A stretch of 64,000 nucleotides of DNA from Chryseobacterium gwangjuense (GCF_021311115.1 NZ_JAJTNP010000001.1:1-64000), one strand, 5' to 3'. Positions 18,160 to 26,604 are shown, numbered from the stretch's first letter. The notes: generated by a model from the letters alone, not told the origin. Numbers and translations: made by a program.

Positions 18160-19509
18160 TTGAGCAAGATATTAATCATCGATGATGAAGAAAAAATCAG
18201 AACGCTTCTTTCAAGAATTATTGAACTGGAAGGTTTTGAAATATTTCAGGCTTCTGATCTGAAGAACGGAAAAAAAAGACTGGAAAACTCAGAGATTGAT
18301 GTGGTCATCAGTGATGTGAAACTTCCCGACGGAAGCGGAGTCGATTTTTCTAAAAATATCAAAGAAAACTATCCCTGGATTGAAGTCATCCTTCTTACCG
18401 CTTTCGGAAATATTCCTGATGGTGTTCAGGCGATAAAAAACGGAGCATTCGATTATATAACCAAAGGAGATGATAACAATAAAATCATTCCTCTTGTTTA
18501 CAAAGCGATGGATAAAGTGGGCTTAAATAGGAGGCTCCTACAGCTTGAAAAACAATTGGGAGACAAACAGTCTTTCGATAATATCATAGGAAAATCGAAA
18601 ATCTTAGAAGCTGCCATTAGCTCTGCCAAAAAAGTTGCTGTGACGGATGCTACTGTTCTTTTAACAGGAGAAACAGGAACAGGAAAAGAGGTTTTTGCAC
18701 AGGCGATTCATACTACAAGTCCTAGAAATAAGCAGAATTTTGTAGCAATCAACTGCTCTGCTTTTAGTAAAGAATTATTAGAGAACGAATTGTTCGGGCA
18801 CAAAGCAGGGGCTTTTACAGGAGCGATAAAAGATGCTAAAGGAATTTTTGAAGAAGCCAACAACGGAACTGTATTTTTGGATGAAATCGGAGAGATGCCA
18901 TTGGATTTGCAGGCCAAATTACTTCGTGTTTTGGAATCCGGTGAATTTCTGAAAGTGGGAGACAGCAAACCTACCAAAGTAAATGTAAGGATTATTGCTG
19001 CTACCAATAGAGATTTACAGAAAGAAATCGACAACGGGAACTTTAGGGAAGATCTGTATTACCGAATTAATATTTTTAATATCATTCTTCCTTCTTTAAG
19101 AGAAAGAATCTCTGATATCGAAGACTTAGCTGACTTTTTCTTAAGAAAATATACACAGAAAGTTGGAAAAAAGATTAGCTCTGTTTCTAATGATTATCTG
19201 AGTGTATTGAAAAAACATTTTTGGAAAGGGAATATTCGTGAGCTTCGGAATATTATAGAAAGAAGTGTCATTCTCGAAGACAGTCAGGAATTATCGATTA
19301 GTAGTTTGCCTTTCGATATGCAGCAAATTTCTACTACTCAATCTTCGACAGATAAAACATTGTCTGCATTTTCTATGGCCAGTGCAGAGAAAATTCATAT
19401 TCAGAAAATTCTCAATTATACCCAGGGAAACAAAGCTGAAGCGGCACGCTTACTCGAAATCGGGATTGCCACCCTTTATCGCAAGATTGAAGAATACAAA
19501 ATATCTTAA
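18160..19509 (+). CDS. Sigma-54-dependent response regulator (NtrC family) of the kdp locus
   Basis: The 449-residue protein has a receiver domain with phosphoacceptor Asp52 (VVISDVKLPDG) and acidic pair DDEE near residue 8. The central AAA+ domain carries Walker A GETGTGKE and the sigma-54 contact loop GAFTGA, and a Fis-type helix-turn-helix (NKAEAARLLEIGIATLYRKI) closes the protein. A TTG start at 18160 (MSKILIIDDEE) is chosen; a TTG at 18139 would lie inside the promoter element. It precedes kdp and would replace the OmpR-type KdpE of other bacteria, activating a sigma-54 promoter when phosphorylated by the histidine kinase at 29027. The kinase partnership is inferred from synteny. Confidence 0.9.
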   Translation: MSKILIIDDEEKIRTLLSRIIELEGFEIFQASDLKNGKKRLENSEIDVVISDVKLPDGSGVDFSKNIKENYPWIEVILLTAFGNIPDGVQAIKNGAFDYITKGDDNNKIIPLVYKAMDKVGLNRRLLQLEKQLGDKQSFDNIIGKSKILEAAISSAKKVAVTDATVLLTGETGTGKEVFAQAIHTTSPRNKQNFVAINCSAFSKELLENELFGHKAGAFTGAIKDAKGIFEEANNGTVFLDEIGEMPLDLQAKLLRVLESGEFLKVGDSKPTKVNVRIIAATNRDLQKEIDNGNFREDLYYRINIFNIILPSLRERISDIEDLADFFLRKYTQKVGKKISSVSNDYLSVLKKHFWKGNIRELRNIIERSVILEDSQELSISSLPFDMQQISTTQSSTDKTLSAFSMASAEKIHIQKILNYTQGNKAEAARLLEIGIATLYRKIEEYKIS

Positions 19510-19531
19510 AGAAATTATCATATTGATAATG

Positions 19532-19557
19532 AGCCTATCATTTTGATAGGCTTTTTT
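19532..19557 (+). terminator. Rho-independent terminator after the response regulator
   Basis: AGCCTATCA at 19532-19540 pairs perfectly with TGATAGGCT at 19543-19551 and six T follow. A separate palindrome, ATTATCA-tat-TGATAAT, lies immediately before it (about 19514-19530). The terminator separates the regulator from the kdp genes, so kdp needs its own promoter. Confidence 0.85.
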
Positions 19558-19637
19558 ATTGCTGTAAATTATTAATTTAAATGTAACTAATTGTTGGTTA
19601 GTGTTTTAATTGGTTTTATTTTAAAAAGGAATATAAA

Positions 19638-19654
19638 TTGGCATCTATGATTCA
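19638..19654 (+). promoter_or_regulatory. Candidate sigma-54 promoter for the kdp operon
   Basis: TTGGCATCTATGATTCA has a good -24 half (TTGGCA) and a weaker -12 half (ATTCA) at the right spacing. It lies about 12 bases before the ATG at 19667, directly downstream of a sigma-54 activator gene and its terminator. An imperfect inverted repeat, ACTAA-n7-TTAGT at about 19583-19599, could be an activator site. The match is partial and the call is an inference. Confidence 0.4.
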
Positions 19655-19666
19655 AATAATTCTAAA

Positions 19667-20026
19667 ATGAATCATACAGAAGCCATGCAGGAAATCGTAA
19701 AAGTAATTCCTGAATCCGAAGAAGAATTTAAAGAAACATTCAGAACCAAAAATTCATTTATGGTCATTAATGTTTTCACAAAACAAATCCGGGAACTGAT
19801 CCGAAAAAAAGATCAAAACGTTTTGGTTAGCTGTCTTAACAAGATGGACGAAATGTATAAAAAAGGGGATCAGGCATTGAAAAATGCGATAGAATCGGTT
19901 TTTATCTACTCTTTAGACAGTCTTACATTTACCTGTGATAAAGCCTACAAAAATCTGATTTTTGAGAAAATCCCTTTGCCTCTGAAAAACGCATATCTGC
20001 ATCAAGTGTATAAATCAGGAATTTAA
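19667..20026 (+). CDS. Conserved small cytoplasmic protein at the head of the kdp operon
   Basis: The 119-residue protein has no signal peptide or membrane segment and appears all-helical (for example NVFTKQIRELIRKKDQNVL and LNKMDEMYKKGDQALKNAIE). Similar proteins lie before kdp in other Bacteroidota; I associate them with a domain of unknown function (possibly DUF7674) but cannot verify this. It is first of a run of short genes leading to kdpF, so a role in potassium homeostasis is inferred from position only. Confidence 0.7.
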   Translation: MNHTEAMQEIVKVIPESEEEFKETFRTKNSFMVINVFTKQIRELIRKKDQNVLVSCLNKMDEMYKKGDQALKNAIESVFIYSLDSLTFTCDKAYKNLIFEKIPLPLKNAYLHQVYKSGI

Positions 20027-20037
20027 ATACAACAACT

Positions 20038-20166
20038 ATGAAAGTAAGAAAACAAGGAAGCTGGAAAGAATGGAAATCTTCCAACAGCAAACACAATCTT
20101 GAAATTTTAGTCATCAATGTAGTGGTTATTCTCGGAGTATTTGTAGTAGCCGCTATCATTCAGTAA
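20038..20166 (+). CDS. 42-residue single-span membrane protein in the kdp operon
   Basis: The translation starts MKVRKQGSWKEWKSSNSKHN and ends with one hydrophobic helix (LEILVINVVVILGVFVVAAI, then IQ). The positive N-terminus and single helix suggest a cytoplasmic N-terminus. It begins 11 bases after the preceding gene and 19 bases before the next. Function unknown; a small Kdp complex subunit or regulator is plausible. Confidence 0.65.
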   Translation: MKVRKQGSWKEWKSSNSKHNLEILVINVVVILGVFVVAAIIQ

Positions 20167-20185
20167 GCATAAAAATTATAAAAAA

Positions 20186-20266
20186 ATGAGCATCATTTTA
20201 ATTGTAACAGGAGCAGCGCTCTTCGCTTTGTTTTTTCTAACCGTAAAATACTTTGAAAAAATATGA
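20186..20266 (+). CDS. 26-residue single-span membrane peptide upstream of kdpF
   Basis: The translation is MSIILIVTGAALFALFFLTV followed by KYFEKI, one membrane helix with a charged tail. Its stop TGA overlaps the ATG of kdpF (ATGA), which implies translational coupling and supports it as a real gene. It looks like a second KdpF-type peptide. Function is inferred from size and coupling. Confidence 0.6.
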   Translation: MSIILIVTGAALFALFFLTVKYFEKI

Positions 20267-20340
20267 CCGCATTATTCATTATAGCCATTAGCGTGTTCGG
20301 ATATATGTGCTATGTGCTGGTAAAACCAGAGAAATTTTAA
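20263..20340 (+). CDS. kdpF: K+-transporting ATPase subunit F
   Basis: The 25-residue peptide MTALFIIAISVFGYMCYVLV plus KPEKF has the hallmark KdpF ending (YVLVKPEKF, compare YxLLxPExF). KdpF is one membrane helix that stabilises the KdpABC complex in the inner membrane. It overlaps the preceding small gene by 4 bases and lies 57 bases before kdpA. Confidence 0.85.
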   Translation: MTALFIIAISVFGYMCYVLVKPEKF

Positions 20341-20397
20341 CCAAAATGAGAATTGAAGAATAATTCATGATCAATTTTCAAATTTTAATTAAAAACA

Positions 20398-22095
20398 ATG
20401 AACTCAGAAATTTTAGGAATACTATTGATGTTCTTTTTAGCAGTAGGTCTTGCAATACCTTTAGGAAGATACATCGGGAAAATATACAGTAATGAAAAAA
20501 CCTGGCTGGATAAGATTTTTAATCCGGTAGATAAAATTTTCTACAAAGCAGCCGGTGTTAATCCTGACACGGAAATGACCTGGAAACAACACCTGCTTGC
20601 TTTATTAACGATCAATTTTGTTTGGTTTTTAGTCGCCATGTTTGTATTAACCAATATGGGTTGGCTTCCACTGAATCCGGATCATAATCCATCTATGAGT
20701 GGAGATTTGGCATTCAATACGGCGGTAAGTTTTGTAACGAATACCAATCTTCAGCATTATTCAGGGGAAACGGGAATGTCTTATTTAGGACAGCTTATTC
20801 TTATGTTATGGCAGTTCATCAGTGCAGGTTGCGGAATGGCAGTCGCTGCAGTTGTTTTCCTTGCCATGAGAGAAAGAACCACAGAAAAACTGGGAAACTT
20901 TTACTTCTTTTTTGTAAGAAGCTGTACCAGAATTTTATTACCGATTGCAATCGTGGTTGCTACATTATTGGTATTTAACGGAACTCCGATGACATTCGAA
21001 GGAAAAGACAGCATTACTAATTTACAGGGAGACAAAGTTGAAGTAAGTCGAGGTCCGGTTGCTGCTTTTACAGCGATCAAGCATTTAGGAACAAACGGAG
21101 GCGGATTTTTTGGACCCAACTCAGCGCACCCTTTCGAAAACCCAAATTATTTTACCAATATCGTAGAAATGGTCACTCAAATGCTGATTCCTTTGGCAAT
21201 GGTTTTTGCAATGGGATATGTTGTCAGAAGAAGAAAGCTGGCCTGGACAGTCTTTGGAGTAATGACCGTAGGTTTCTTACTTCTTATGATTCCTACCGTA
21301 GCGACTGAAATGAATGGCAATCCTGCGATTTCTCATATGGGAATTTCTCAGACCATGGGAAATATGGAAGGAAAAGAAGTCCGTTTTGGTTCTGCAGCTT
21401 CTGCCTATTGGAGTATTGCAACAACAGTAATTTCTACCGGAAGTATCAATTCTATGCATGACAGTTTTATGCCCTTAAGCGGAATGAACCAGATGCTGGG
21501 AATGATGGTAAATGCTTTTTATGGAGGTGTTGGTGTCGGATTTCTGAACTTTTATATTTTCATCATTCTTGCTGTGTTCATCAGTGGATTGATGGTAGGA
21601 AGGACTCCTGAATTTTTAGGAAAGAAAATTGAAGCAAGAGAAATGAAGATTGCCATGATTATTGCGCTTCTTCATCCTTTTTTAATTCTTACGGGAACTG
21701 CCATTGCGAGTTATCTATATTCTCAGAATCCTGAAACATTCGCAAGCTGGCTGAATAACCCGGGTTATCATGGTTTCAGTGAAATGTTGTATGAATTTAC
21801 CTCATCAAGTGCCAACAACGGAAGTGGCTTTGAAGGATTGGGAGACAATACTCCTTTCTGGAATATTGCCTGTGGAATTGTCATGTTAATGGCAAGATAC
21901 CTACCCATCATCGGTCCGGTTGCGATTGCAGGAAGTTTGGCGGCTAAAAAATACATTCCTGAAAGTGCAGGAACACTAAAAACAGATACTTCAACATTCG
22001 GACTGATGGTATTTGCCGTTATCGCTATTGTAGCAGCATTGTCGTTCTTCCCGGCATTGGCTTTGGGACCTATCGCTGAGTATTTTTCTATGTAG
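20398..22095 (+). CDS. kdpA: Potassium-transporting ATPase potassium-binding subunit KdpA
   Basis: The 565-residue integral membrane protein has about ten helices. The four pore-loop segments of the K+ channel-like subunit are present: NTNLQHYSGETGMS, GTNGGGFFGPNSAHPFENPN, GSINSMHDSFMPLSGMN and SSANNGSGFEGLGDN. Length and motifs are normal. KdpA selects K+ and passes it to the KdpB site. Unusually, kdpB does not follow directly; a four-helix-bundle gene on the other strand and repeat arrays lie between. Confidence 0.97.
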   Translation: MNSEILGILLMFFLAVGLAIPLGRYIGKIYSNEKTWLDKIFNPVDKIFYKAAGVNPDTEMTWKQHLLALLTINFVWFLVAMFVLTNMGWLPLNPDHNPSMSGDLAFNTAVSFVTNTNLQHYSGETGMSYLGQLILMLWQFISAGCGMAVAAVVFLAMRERTTEKLGNFYFFFVRSCTRILLPIAIVVATLLVFNGTPMTFEGKDSITNLQGDKVEVSRGPVAAFTAIKHLGTNGGGFFGPNSAHPFENPNYFTNIVEMVTQMLIPLAMVFAMGYVVRRRKLAWTVFGVMTVGFLLLMIPTVATEMNGNPAISHMGISQTMGNMEGKEVRFGSAASAYWSIATTVISTGSINSMHDSFMPLSGMNQMLGMMVNAFYGGVGVGFLNFYIFIILAVFISGLMVGRTPEFLGKKIEAREMKIAMIIALLHPFLILTGTAIASYLYSQNPETFASWLNNPGYHGFSEMLYEFTSSSANNGSGFEGLGDNTPFWNIACGIVMLMARYLPIIGPVAIAGSLAAKKYIPESAGTLKTDTSTFGLMVFAVIAIVAALSFFPALALGPIAEYFSM

Positions 22096-22103
22096 AAAGA
22101 GAA

Positions 22104-22172
22104 GTGAGAAGTGAGAAGTAAGAGGTAAGAAGTGGAATCGATATATCTCACTTTTTACATAAAACTTCTCAC
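22104..22172. repeat. Heptad repeat array, inverted pair, after kdpA
   Basis: Five plus-strand heptads run without gaps from 22104 to 22138: GTGAGAA, GTGAGAA, GTAAGAG, GTAAGAA, GTGGAAT. Four minus-strand heptads fill 22145-22172 (read on the minus strand: GTGAGAA, GTTTTAT, GTAAAAA, GTGAGAT). The arms can fold into a hairpin (AGTGAGAAGT with ACTTCTCACT). The array starts 8 bases after the kdpA stop and overlaps the stop codon of the four-helix-bundle gene. Confidence 0.75.
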
Positions 22173-22525
22173 TCACTAAGCAACTTTCGCTTCAAACCAT
22201 AAACGAGTTTTCCAATTAAATCAAGTTTACTATTTAATAAGTGGAATTCTTCGTTAGATAAAAATTCTAATTCAAAAGAAATGATCAATAAAGTATCAAG
22301 CTCTGCAATAGATCCAATGGATATATCAAGAAAACGGGCAAATTCTTTTTTACTGGTTCTTGCAGCCCCTTCTGCTATATTTAAAGGAATAGATAACGCA
22401 GCTCGCCGCATTTGTGAAGTGGTACCGAAAAGTTCTTCTTTAGGAAAAGATTTGGTGACAAGATATACTTCTTTAATCAAAGAAATACTGTCGCTCCATG
22501 CTTTCAAATTTCTATGGGGTTTCAT
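22169..22525 (-). CDS. Four-helix bundle protein (23S rRNA intervening-sequence protein family)
   Basis: The 118-residue protein (MKPHRNLKAWSDSISLIKEV...) has the family signatures LFGTTSQMRRAALSIPLNIA, EGAARTSKKEFARFLDISIG and SIAELDTLLIIS. It belongs to the four-helix bundle/IVS-protein family (TIGR02436 type), found in Bacteroidota as many scattered copies. Function is not established; relatives act as accessory proteins of diversity-generating retroelements. It is on the strand opposite to kdp, between kdpA and kdpB, with 7-base repeat arrays at both ends. The ATG at 22525 is preferred to the TTG one codon upstream. Confidence 0.85.
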   Translation of the reverse strand: MKPHRNLKAWSDSISLIKEVYLVTKSFPKEELFGTTSQMRRAALSIPLNIAEGAARTSKKEFARFLDISIGSIAELDTLLIISFELEFLSNEEFHLLNSKLDLIGKLVYGLKRKLLSE

Positions 22526-22578
22526 CAAAAATGTGTTAAAAAATAAATATAAGTATAAATACCTGAATGTGAATGATT

Positions 22579-22613
22579 TTTACTCTTTTCACATTTTACT
22601 TTCTACTTCTAAC
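22579..22613 (-). repeat. Heptad repeat array before kdpB
   Basis: Read on the minus strand, five uninterrupted heptads are GTTAGAA, GTAGAAA, GTAAAAT, GTGAAAA, GAGTAAA. The array ends 10 bases before the kdpB ATG and flanks the upstream side of the four-helix-bundle gene. A small hairpin, AATGTGAA with TTCACATT, overlaps it (about 22566-22596). Confidence 0.7.
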
Positions 22614-22623
22614 AAATAAAAAA

Positions 22624-24678
22624 ATGAAAGGAAATAATAACAATTTGTTTCAGGCTGAATTAGTCAATGAAGCATTGAAACAATCATTTATAAAACTGCA
22701 CCCGGCAAAAATGTTCCGTAATCCGGTCATGTTTATGGTATATATCGGAACCTTGGTAATGGCCGGAGTTTGTGTGTGGATTGCAGCGGGAGAAACTTCT
22801 CAGGGAAGTCTTATCTATAATATCATTGTAACAGCAATACTATTTATCACACTTCTTTTTGCCAATTTCGCAGAAGCAATTGCCGAAGCAAGGGGAAAAG
22901 CTCAGGCAGATTCCTTAAGAAAAACGAGAGAAGAAACTCCGGCAAAGATGCTTTTATCAAACGGTGAAACTACAATCGTGCCTTCTAATCAATTAAGAAA
23001 AGGAGATGTATTTCTCTGTGAAACCGGGGATATCATTCCTTCTGACGGAGAAATTATCGAAGGATTGGCTACGATCGATGAAAGTGCTATCACAGGAGAA
23101 AGTGCTCCGGTAATTCGTGAAGCAGGAGGAGATAAGAGCAGTGTTACGGGAGGAACGAAAGTACTTTCAGACCAAATTAAAGTAAAAGTTACCACAGAAC
23201 CCGGAGAAAGTTTCTTAGATAAAATGATTGCTTTGGTTGAAGGGGCATCAAGACAGAAAACTCCGAATGAAATTGCTTTAACGATCCTGTTGGCTGGATT
23301 TACATTAGTTTTTGTAATCGTTACGGTAACTTTAAAACCGTTTGGTGATTATGCGAATACACCAATTACCATTGCAGCATTTATCTCATTATTTGTTTGT
23401 CTGATCCCCACTACGATTGGAGGCCTGTTATCGGCAATCGGTATTGCAGGAATGGACAGAGCTTTAAGAGCCAATGTAATTACTAAAAGTGGTAAAGCAG
23501 TAGAAACCGCAGGTGACATCGATGTCTTATTATTGGATAAAACGGGAACCATTACTATCGGAAACAGAAAAGCAACTCATTTTTATCCGGCTAACGGGAT
23601 TGAGGAAAAGGCTTTAATAAAAGCTGCCGTTCTAAGTTCTATGGCAGATGAAACTCCGGAAGGGAAATCTATTGTGGAACTGAGTGAAAAGTTAGATGTA
23701 AATGGTGTTGTAAAACAAGAACTGGCTGTTCTTACTTCTAACATCTCACCGGAGTATATCAACTTTACAGCAGAAACAAGAAGTTCGGGGATCAATTATG
23801 AGAACACGCGAATCCGAAAAGGTGCAACTGACGCCATTAAAAATATGGTTATCAATTCTGGTAATCTGTTTCCGACGGAAGTTGAAGAACAAGTCAAAGC
23901 TATTTCGCAAAACGGAGGAACACCTCTTGTGGTTTCAGAAAATGAAAAGGCTTTGGGAGTGATAGAATTACAGGATATTATTAAACCGGGGATTAAAGAA
24001 CGTTTTGACCGTTTGAGAAAAATGGGGATCAAAACTGTGATGGTAACCGGAGATAATCCTCTGACGGCAAAATTCATTGCTGAAAAAGCAGGAGTAGATG
24101 ATTTTATTGCAGAAGCAAAACCTGAAGATAAAATGAATTACATCAAAAAAGAACAGACAGACGGAAGATTGGTTGCGATGATGGGAGACGGAACCAACGA
24201 TGCTCCTGCTCTTGCCCAAGCTGATGTAGGGGTTGCAATGAACAGCGGAACACAGGCTGCAAAAGAAGCCGGAAATATGGTGGATCTGGATAATGATCCA
24301 ACAAAGCTTATCGAAGTGGTAGAGATCGGTAAACAATTACTCATGACTCGTGGAACATTAACAACATTTAGCATTGCGAATGACGTGGCAAAATATTTTG
24401 CAATTGTTCCTGCGTTATTTATTGCATCCATTCCTGCATTACAAGGACTGAATATCATGAATCTTCATTCTCCGGAATCAGCTATTCTTTCAGCGGTAAT
24501 TTTTAATGCCATTGTCATTCCGATGTTGATTCCTTTAGCTTTGAAAGGAGTTGCCTATAAACCAATCGGTGCAAGCGCACTGTTGAGAAGAAATCTTTTG
24601 ATTTACGGATTGGGTGGAGTTATCATTCCATTTATTGGGATTAAGATTATTGATCTTATTGTATCATTATTTATTTAA
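22624..24678 (+). CDS. kdpB: Potassium-transporting ATPase ATP-binding subunit KdpB
   Basis: The 684-residue P-type ATPase has the phosphorylation motif DKTGTIT (about residue 306), the actuator motif TGES (AITGESAPV), [20 protein letters not shown] and the hinge [18 protein letters not shown]. Length and membrane segments are normal for KdpB. The ATG at 22624 is chosen; an in-frame upstream start at 22573 would translate the heptad repeats. It hydrolyses ATP to drive K+ uptake with KdpA and KdpC. Confidence 0.97.
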   Translation: MKGNNNNLFQAELVNEALKQSFIKLHPAKMFRNPVMFMVYIGTLVMAGVCVWIAAGETSQGSLIYNIIVTAILFITLLFANFAEAIAEARGKAQADSLRKTREETPAKMLLSNGETTIVPSNQLRKGDVFLCETGDIIPSDGEIIEGLATIDESAITGESAPVIREAGGDKSSVTGGTKVLSDQIKVKVTTEPGESFLDKMIALVEGASRQKTPNEIALTILLAGFTLVFVIVTVTLKPFGDYANTPITIAAFISLFVCLIPTTIGGLLSAIGIAGMDRALRANVITKSGKAVETAGDIDVLLLDKTGTITIGNRKATHFYPANGIEEKALIKAAVLSSMADETPEGKSIVELSEKLDVNGVVKQELAVLTSNISPEYINFTAETRSSGINYENTRIRKGATDAIKNMVINSGNLFPTEVEEQVKAISQNGGTPLVVSENEKALGVIELQDIIKPGIKERFDRLRKMGIKTVMVTGDNPLTAKFIAEKAGVDDFIAEAKPEDKMNYIKKEQTDGRLVAMMGDGTNDAPALAQADVGVAMNSGTQAAKEAGNMVDLDNDPTKLIEVVEIGKQLLMTRGTLTTFSIANDVAKYFAIVPALFIASIPALQGLNIMNLHSPESAILSAVIFNAIVIPMLIPLALKGVAYKPIGASALLRRNLLIYGLGGVIIPFIGIKIIDLIVSLFI

Positions 24679-24762
24679 GTAAAAAGTAAAAAGTAAAAAG
24701 TAAAAAGTAAAAAGTAAAAAGCAGATTGTTAAACTTCTTGCTTTTTACTTCTAACCTCTAAC
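24679..24762. repeat. (GTAAAAA)6 tandem repeat with inverted partner and hairpin, between kdpB and kdpC
   Basis: Six perfect 7-base GTAAAAA units fill 24679-24720 immediately after the kdpB stop. The minus strand of 24735-24762 holds four further heptads (GTTAGAG, GTTAGAA, GTAAAAA, GCAAGAA). The two halves form a perfect 12-base stem: AAGTAAAAAGCA at 24712-24723 with TGCTTTTTACTT at 24739-24750. The array ends 10 bases before the kdpC ATG. Perfect short repeats of this kind can change copy number by slippage. Confidence 0.85.
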
Positions 24763-24772
24763 ATTCATCATT

Positions 24773-25384
24773 ATGAAACAAAATATATTACCAGCCATCC
24801 GATTAACTCTTTTATGTGCTGTGTTTTTTTCAGGAATCTATACACTTTTCATCTTTGGAATAGCTCAGGCAGCACCCAATAATGGGAAAGGAGAAATCAT
24901 TAAGAGTGAGAAGTCTTTAATAAACAGTGAAAAGAATGATGAAACTTCTCACATTTCACCGAAAACATCTTACTATTACGCCAATATAGGTCAGAAGTTC
25001 GATAAAGATGAATACTTTTGGTCACGTCCTTCGGCAGTAGATTATAATGCAGCAGGAGCTGGAGGAAGCAATAAAGGACCGTCTAATCCTGATTATTTGA
25101 AAACGGTTCAGGAAAGAATCGGTAATTTTATGAAACATAATCCGGAAATTCAGAAATCAGAAATTCCATCAGATATGGTAACAGCCAGTGGAGGAGGATT
25201 AGATCCCAATATCTCTGTACAGGCGGCAAAAGTTCAGGTAAAAAGAATTGCTAAAATCAGACAGATCGATGAGAACAAAATTCAGGAACTCATAGCGTCT
25301 AATACGGAAAAACCGCTTCTTGGATTATTCGGAACAGAAAAAATTAATGTTTTAAAACTTAATATCGCATTAGACGGGTTATAA
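24773..25384 (+). CDS. kdpC: Potassium-transporting ATPase subunit KdpC, with an in-frame insertion
   Basis: The 203-residue protein has the single N-terminal membrane helix (about residues 10-32) and the family core FWSRPSAVDYNAAGAGGSN, KGPSNPDYL and ASGGGLDPNISVQAAKVQV. Near residues 43-63 it carries an extra stretch rich in Ser, Lys, Asn and Glu (KSEKSLINSEKNDETSHISP) where the family usually has only a short connection to the IGQKF segment. The DNA of that stretch is an inverted heptad array like those around kdpB. KdpC is needed for KdpAB assembly and activity. Confidence 0.95.
   Translation: MKQNILPAIRLTLLCAVFFSGIYTLFIFGIAQAAPNNGKGEIIKSEKSLINSEKNDETSHISPKTSYYYANIGQKFDKDEYFWSRPSAVDYNAAGAGGSNKGPSNPDYLKTVQERIGNFMKHNPEIQKSEIPSDMVTASGGGLDPNISVQAAKVQVKRIAKIRQIDENKIQELIASNTEKPLLGLFGTEKINVLKLNIALDGL
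24906..24959. repeat. Heptad inverted repeat inside the kdpC coding sequence
   Basis: Plus-strand heptads GTGAGAA (24906-24912) and GTGAAAA (24927-24933) face minus-strand heptads GTGAAAT (24953-24959), GTGAGAA (24946-24952) and GTTTCAT (24939-24945). GTGAGAAGT at 24906-24914 pairs perfectly with ACTTCTCAC at 24944-24952. It is the same repeat type that lies after kdpA, but here it is translated. Confidence 0.75.
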
Positions 25385-25410
25385 GTCGATATATATCAAT
25401 AGAAAAGATT

Positions 25411-26496
25411 ATGATTAAAAAACTATCAATATTATCATTTTTAATGCTTGGAGCAGCTTCGATGTTGTATGCTCAGGAAGAAACAAAAAATCCTTTAAAA
25501 ATAAGCGGTTATGCGGAAGTGTACTATCAATACGACTTTAATAATCCTAAAAATAATACCAGACCAGGATTTGTATACAGCCACAGCCGGAACAATGAAG
25601 TTAATTTAAATTTGGGTTTTGTAAAAGCAAATTATGAAACCGAAAAACTAAGAGCCAATGTCGCTTTAGGGGTAGGAACCTATATGAATTCCAACTATGC
25701 CGCAGAATCCGGTGTTTTAAAAAACATCTATGAGGCGAATGTAGGAGTCAAGATTTCAAAAAACAAAAACCTTTGGATTGATGCGGGAATTTTGCCGTCT
25801 CACATAGGTTTTGAAAGCGCAATCAGCAAAGACTGTTTTACGTTAACAAGAAGTATGTTGGCGGATAATTCTCCGTATTTTGAAAGTGGTGCTAAAATTT
25901 CTTACACCAGCGACAACGGAAAATGGTTTGTAAGCGGATTGGTTCTGAACGGTTGGCAAAGAATTCAGCGTGTAGACGGAAATTCTACGGTGGCTTTTGG
26001 TCATCAGCTGACGTATAAACCGAATGAAAAAATTACCCTGAACAGCAGCTCTTTTATTGGAAATGACAAACCGGACAGCATAAGACAGATGAGGTATTTT
26101 CACAATTTGTACGGTAGCTTCCAATTGAGCAAAAAATTTGCTTTGATTACAGGGTTTGATATCGGAGCCGAACAGAAAGCTAAAGGAAGTAATCAATACA
26201 ATATCTGGTATTCTCCTGTGGTTATTGCAAAATACTCTCCAACGGAAAAGTTAAGTTTTGCAGCAAGAGGAGAATATTACAATGATGAAAAAGGAGTAAT
26301 CATTGCTACCGGAACAGAAAATGGTTTCAAAACTTTCGGATATTCTTTAAATGCAGATTATTGGATTCTTCCGAATCTGGTTTGGAGAACAGAACTCAAA
26401 AATTTAAACAGCAAAGATGAAATTTTTCTGAACAGGGATAATAATTTAAAAAATAATAATCTTATGGCGGTGACCTCACTGGCGGTAAGTTTTTAA
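25411..26496 (+). CDS. Outer membrane beta-barrel porin of the kdp cluster
   Basis: The 361-residue protein has a signal peptide (MIKKLSILSFLMLGAASMLY, cleaved after AQ). Alternating beta-strands begin with LKISGYAEVYYQYDFNNP and end with a C-terminal Phe, as in outer membrane barrels. It fits the putative beta-barrel porin-2 (BBP2, OmpL-like) family, recurrent between kdpC and kdpD in Bacteroidota. It starts 26 bases after kdpC. A role in letting K+ cross the outer membrane is inferred from synteny. Confidence 0.82.
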   Translation: MIKKLSILSFLMLGAASMLYAQEETKNPLKISGYAEVYYQYDFNNPKNNTRPGFVYSHSRNNEVNLNLGFVKANYETEKLRANVALGVGTYMNSNYAAESGVLKNIYEANVGVKISKNKNLWIDAGILPSHIGFESAISKDCFTLTRSMLADNSPYFESGAKISYTSDNGKWFVSGLVLNGWQRIQRVDGNSTVAFGHQLTYKPNEKITLNSSSFIGNDKPDSIRQMRYFHNLYGSFQLSKKFALITGFDIGAEQKAKGSNQYNIWYSPVVIAKYSPTEKLSFAARGEYYNDEKGVIIATGTENGFKTFGYSLNADYWILPNLVWRTELKNLNSKDEIFLNRDNNLKNNNLMAVTSLAVSF

Positions 26497-26514
26497 TTGT
26501 TTCCAGATTAACTA

Positions 26515-26547
26515 AAAATCCCTGCCGAGAAATCGTTCGGGGATTTT
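26515..26547 (+). terminator. Terminator-like hairpin after the porin gene
   Basis: AAAATCCC at 26515-26522 pairs with GGGATTTT at 26540-26547. It may end or attenuate the kdpFABC-porin transcript ahead of the DUF389 gene. Confidence 0.6.
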
Positions 26548-26604
26548 GTGATACGATGTACAAGATGCGTGTAAATTTTCTAACTTTCCTTAAAATATAA
26601 CTGA

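Noticed and set aside
22573..22623. N-terminal extension of KdpB
   Set aside because: The extra residues translate the heptad array; KdpB proteins start near the ATG at 22624.
24679..24720. Tandem repeats as a possible CRISPR array
   Set aside because: Units are 7 bases and gapless with no spacers, and no cas genes are in the window.
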